This document shows positions 62,730-64,000 of a stretch of 64,000 nucleotides of DNA, piece after piece. Source of the stretch: Flavobacterium glycines. GTDB lineage: Bacteria > Bacteroidota > Bacteroidia > Flavobacteriales > Flavobacteriaceae. The stretch is taken from NCBI RefSeq assembly GCF_900100165.1, contig NZ_FNEO01000005.1, positions 124,001-188,000 on the forward strand, in the 5' to 3' direction. Position 1 is the first letter of the stretch; every line of letters begins with the position of its first letter. The position numbers and the translations under genes are program-made. The notes below the pieces were generated by a model that was given only the letters and a program-made list of their open reading frames with translations, searched no databases and was not told where the DNA came from.

Positions 62730-64000
62730 ATGAACAAAACGGCGCAAATCAAAAAAAATCATCAATTCATTAAAACTAGAAAACTTGTTATCGTTTCTAT
62801 ATTAATTGGTTTCCTCTCTGCCTTTTTAGGTATTAGTTTAAAGAAAATAACTGAATACTACGAAGAACTCTTTTTTCACCAAGCCAATTTGAATCCGTTT
62901 TTCTATATTCTTTTTCCTGTTTTTGGATTGTCTGTAATTTACTTTTTAAGACAATACCTCTTTAAGAAAAAAGAAAACAAAGGCATCAAAGAAGTTTTTG
63001 AAAGCAGCAATTCTAAAACCAAAAATCTTCCGTCTTACAAAATTCCATCGCATACTATCAACGGGATATTGACAGTTATTTTTGGAGGTTCAACCGGAAT
63101 CGAAGTTTCTACCGTGGTTGCCACTGCCACTATCGGTTCGGTAGCACATCAAAAAGAAAATGTTTTCCGTCAATACAAAACAGAACTAATTTGCGCAGGT
63201 GTAGCTGCCGGAATCACAGCCTTATTTAGCAGCCCGATTGCCGGAATCTTATTTGCCCTGGAAGTCATCTCCAGAAAAGTAACCCGAGCTTTTGTAATTT
63301 CCAATCTAATTGCAGTATCCATCGCTTTTGGGTTATTGGCTATCTTAAATGAAAAACCCCTGTTTACTGTTACTATAACCACCTGGCATTTAAGAGCAAT
63401 TCCGTACTTTATTTTGTTGGGTATTTTAGCCGGAATCAATTCCGTGTACTTAACTAAAAGTGTATTGTTTTTCAAAAGTCAATTTGCTAAAATCGAAACA
63501 CATTACCACAAAATCATTTTGGGGTCAATAATCTTAAGCATTTCGCTTTTTATCTTTCCTCAATTATACGGCGAAGGTTACCATGCTATAAAAACAATCA
63601 TCAATACCAATAACGAAATTCCTTTAACCCTTACTCTTGGCTTAAGCTTTGCAGGAGTTCTATTTCTAAAACCTATTGTAACCTCTGTTACTCTTGCCTC
63701 CGGTGGTGATGGTGGTGTTTTTGCTCCCAGCTTATTTATCGGTGCTTTTTTAGGCTTATTAGTCGCTTCTGTACTTAATACCTTTTTTGATACTCAAATT
63801 ATCCCGGTTAATTTCATGATTATTGGTATGGCCGCCGTTTTAAGCGCCAGCATTCATGCTCCACTTACCGCTATCTTTTTGGTTTGTGGCTTAACAAATA
63901 ATTATACTCTGTTTTTCCCAATACTAGCCGCTTGCTTTATTTCTAAATATACAGCCAAAATGATTTATCCCAACACGGTGTACACTTTTGTTCCAAGTAT
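62730..64000 (+). CDS. CLC-family chloride channel/transporter, partial
   Basis: About 423 codons are visible; the gene runs off the right edge. The start ATG at 62730 is followed by a basic N-terminus and the first membrane segment. CLC blocks are clear: VAAGITALFSSPIAGILFALEV, GGDGGVFAPSLFIGAFLG and MAAVLSASIHAPLTAIFLV. The gating glutamate is kept in GGSTGIEVS (E125), but the usual GREGP reads GIEVS, and GSGIPE reads NKGIKE (residues 83-88), so the anion-selectivity loops are altered. A C-terminal CBS region would lie outside the window. It probably carries chloride or another anion across the inner membrane. Confidence 0.9.
   Translation, partial: MNKTAQIKKNHQFIKTRKLVIVSILIGFLSAFLGISLKKITEYYEELFFHQANLNPFFYILFPVFGLSVIYFLRQYLFKKKENKGIKEVFESSNSKTKNLPSYKIPSHTINGILTVIFGGSTGIEVSTVVATATIGSVAHQKENVFRQYKTELICAGVAAGITALFSSPIAGILFALEVISRKVTRAFVISNLIAVSIAFGLLAILNEKPLFTVTITTWHLRAIPYFILLGILAGINSVYLTKSVLFFKSQFAKIETHYHKIILGSIILSISLFIFPQLYGEGYHAIKTIINTNNEIPLTLTLGLSFAGVLFLKPIVTSVTLASGGDGGVFAPSLFIGAFLGLLVASVLNTFFDTQIIPVNFMIIGMAAVLSASIHAPLTAIFLVCGLTNNYTLFFPILAACFISKYTAKMIYPNTVYTFVPS

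Overview
The window looks like one contiguous piece of a chromosome from a Flavobacterium-type member of the Bacteroidota. The evidence is the low G+C sequence, SusC/SusD pairs, a type IX secretion (T9SS) C-terminal sorting domain on two giant enzymes, lipoproteins with acidic residues after the lipobox cysteine, and promoters of the TTG / TAnnTTTG type. No rRNA, tRNA, insertion sequence or CRISPR array was seen.

Positions 1-36433 hold a large xylan (most likely glucuronoxylan) utilisation locus. The left arm is on the minus strand. Read in its direction of transcription it is SusC, SusD, SusC, SusD and a DUF1735-type surface lipoprotein, then a GH98 giant enzyme, a two-FN3 lipoprotein, a GH30 giant enzyme, and the start of a second copy of the FN3 lipoprotein cut by the window edge. 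The first five genes match the gene order of the xus xylan-uptake cluster known from Prevotella and Bacteroides. A transketolase and a LacI-family regulator sit at the centre. The right arm is on the plus strand: GH67, GH115 and GH10, then an MFS sugar symporter and a cytosolic GH43. Near-palindromes with core CAAYCGRTTG occur upstream of the susC operon (three copies), upstream of GH67 and upstream of the MFS gene, which suggests a LacI-controlled regulon. The inferred path is: T9SS-exported GH30 and GH98 cut glucuronoxylan outside the cell; the two SusCD systems import oligosaccharides; GH10, GH67 and GH115 process them in the periplasm; the symporter brings xylo-oligosaccharides into the cytosol; GH43 releases xylose; transketolase supports pentose flux.

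Positions 35771-41917 hold small exported proteins (DUF3826, TPR, DUF4252), an S41 protease lipoprotein, and a BtuB-like receptor behind a cobalamin riboswitch that carries an unusual hairpin insert. Positions 41918-50129 are housekeeping: mazG, DUF5606, def, an FUSC membrane protein, mqo, ruvX, a methyltransferase and dapD. Positions 50131-55391 form a small surface-saccharide cluster (QueC-like PP-loop protein, three glycosyltransferases, a DUF1919 protein and a Kdo-kinase-like protein). Positions 55576-60697 hold a YrdC-family protein, cca, a COX15/CtaA heme A synthase, a CDP-alcohol phosphatidyltransferase and two thioredoxin-fold proteins. After a G-poor intergenic stretch of about 1 kb come a sugar O-acetyltransferase, a VOC protein and a CLC channel gene that runs off the right edge.

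The most distinctive observations are the duplicated cassette of T9SS enzyme tail plus FN3 lipoprotein, the LacI operator set with a conserved promoter geometry and a terminator-like hairpin in the long susC leader, the replacement of the usual GH10 by GH98 in a xus-type cluster, the hairpin insert in the B12 riboswitch, and the QueC-like protein in a glycan locus.
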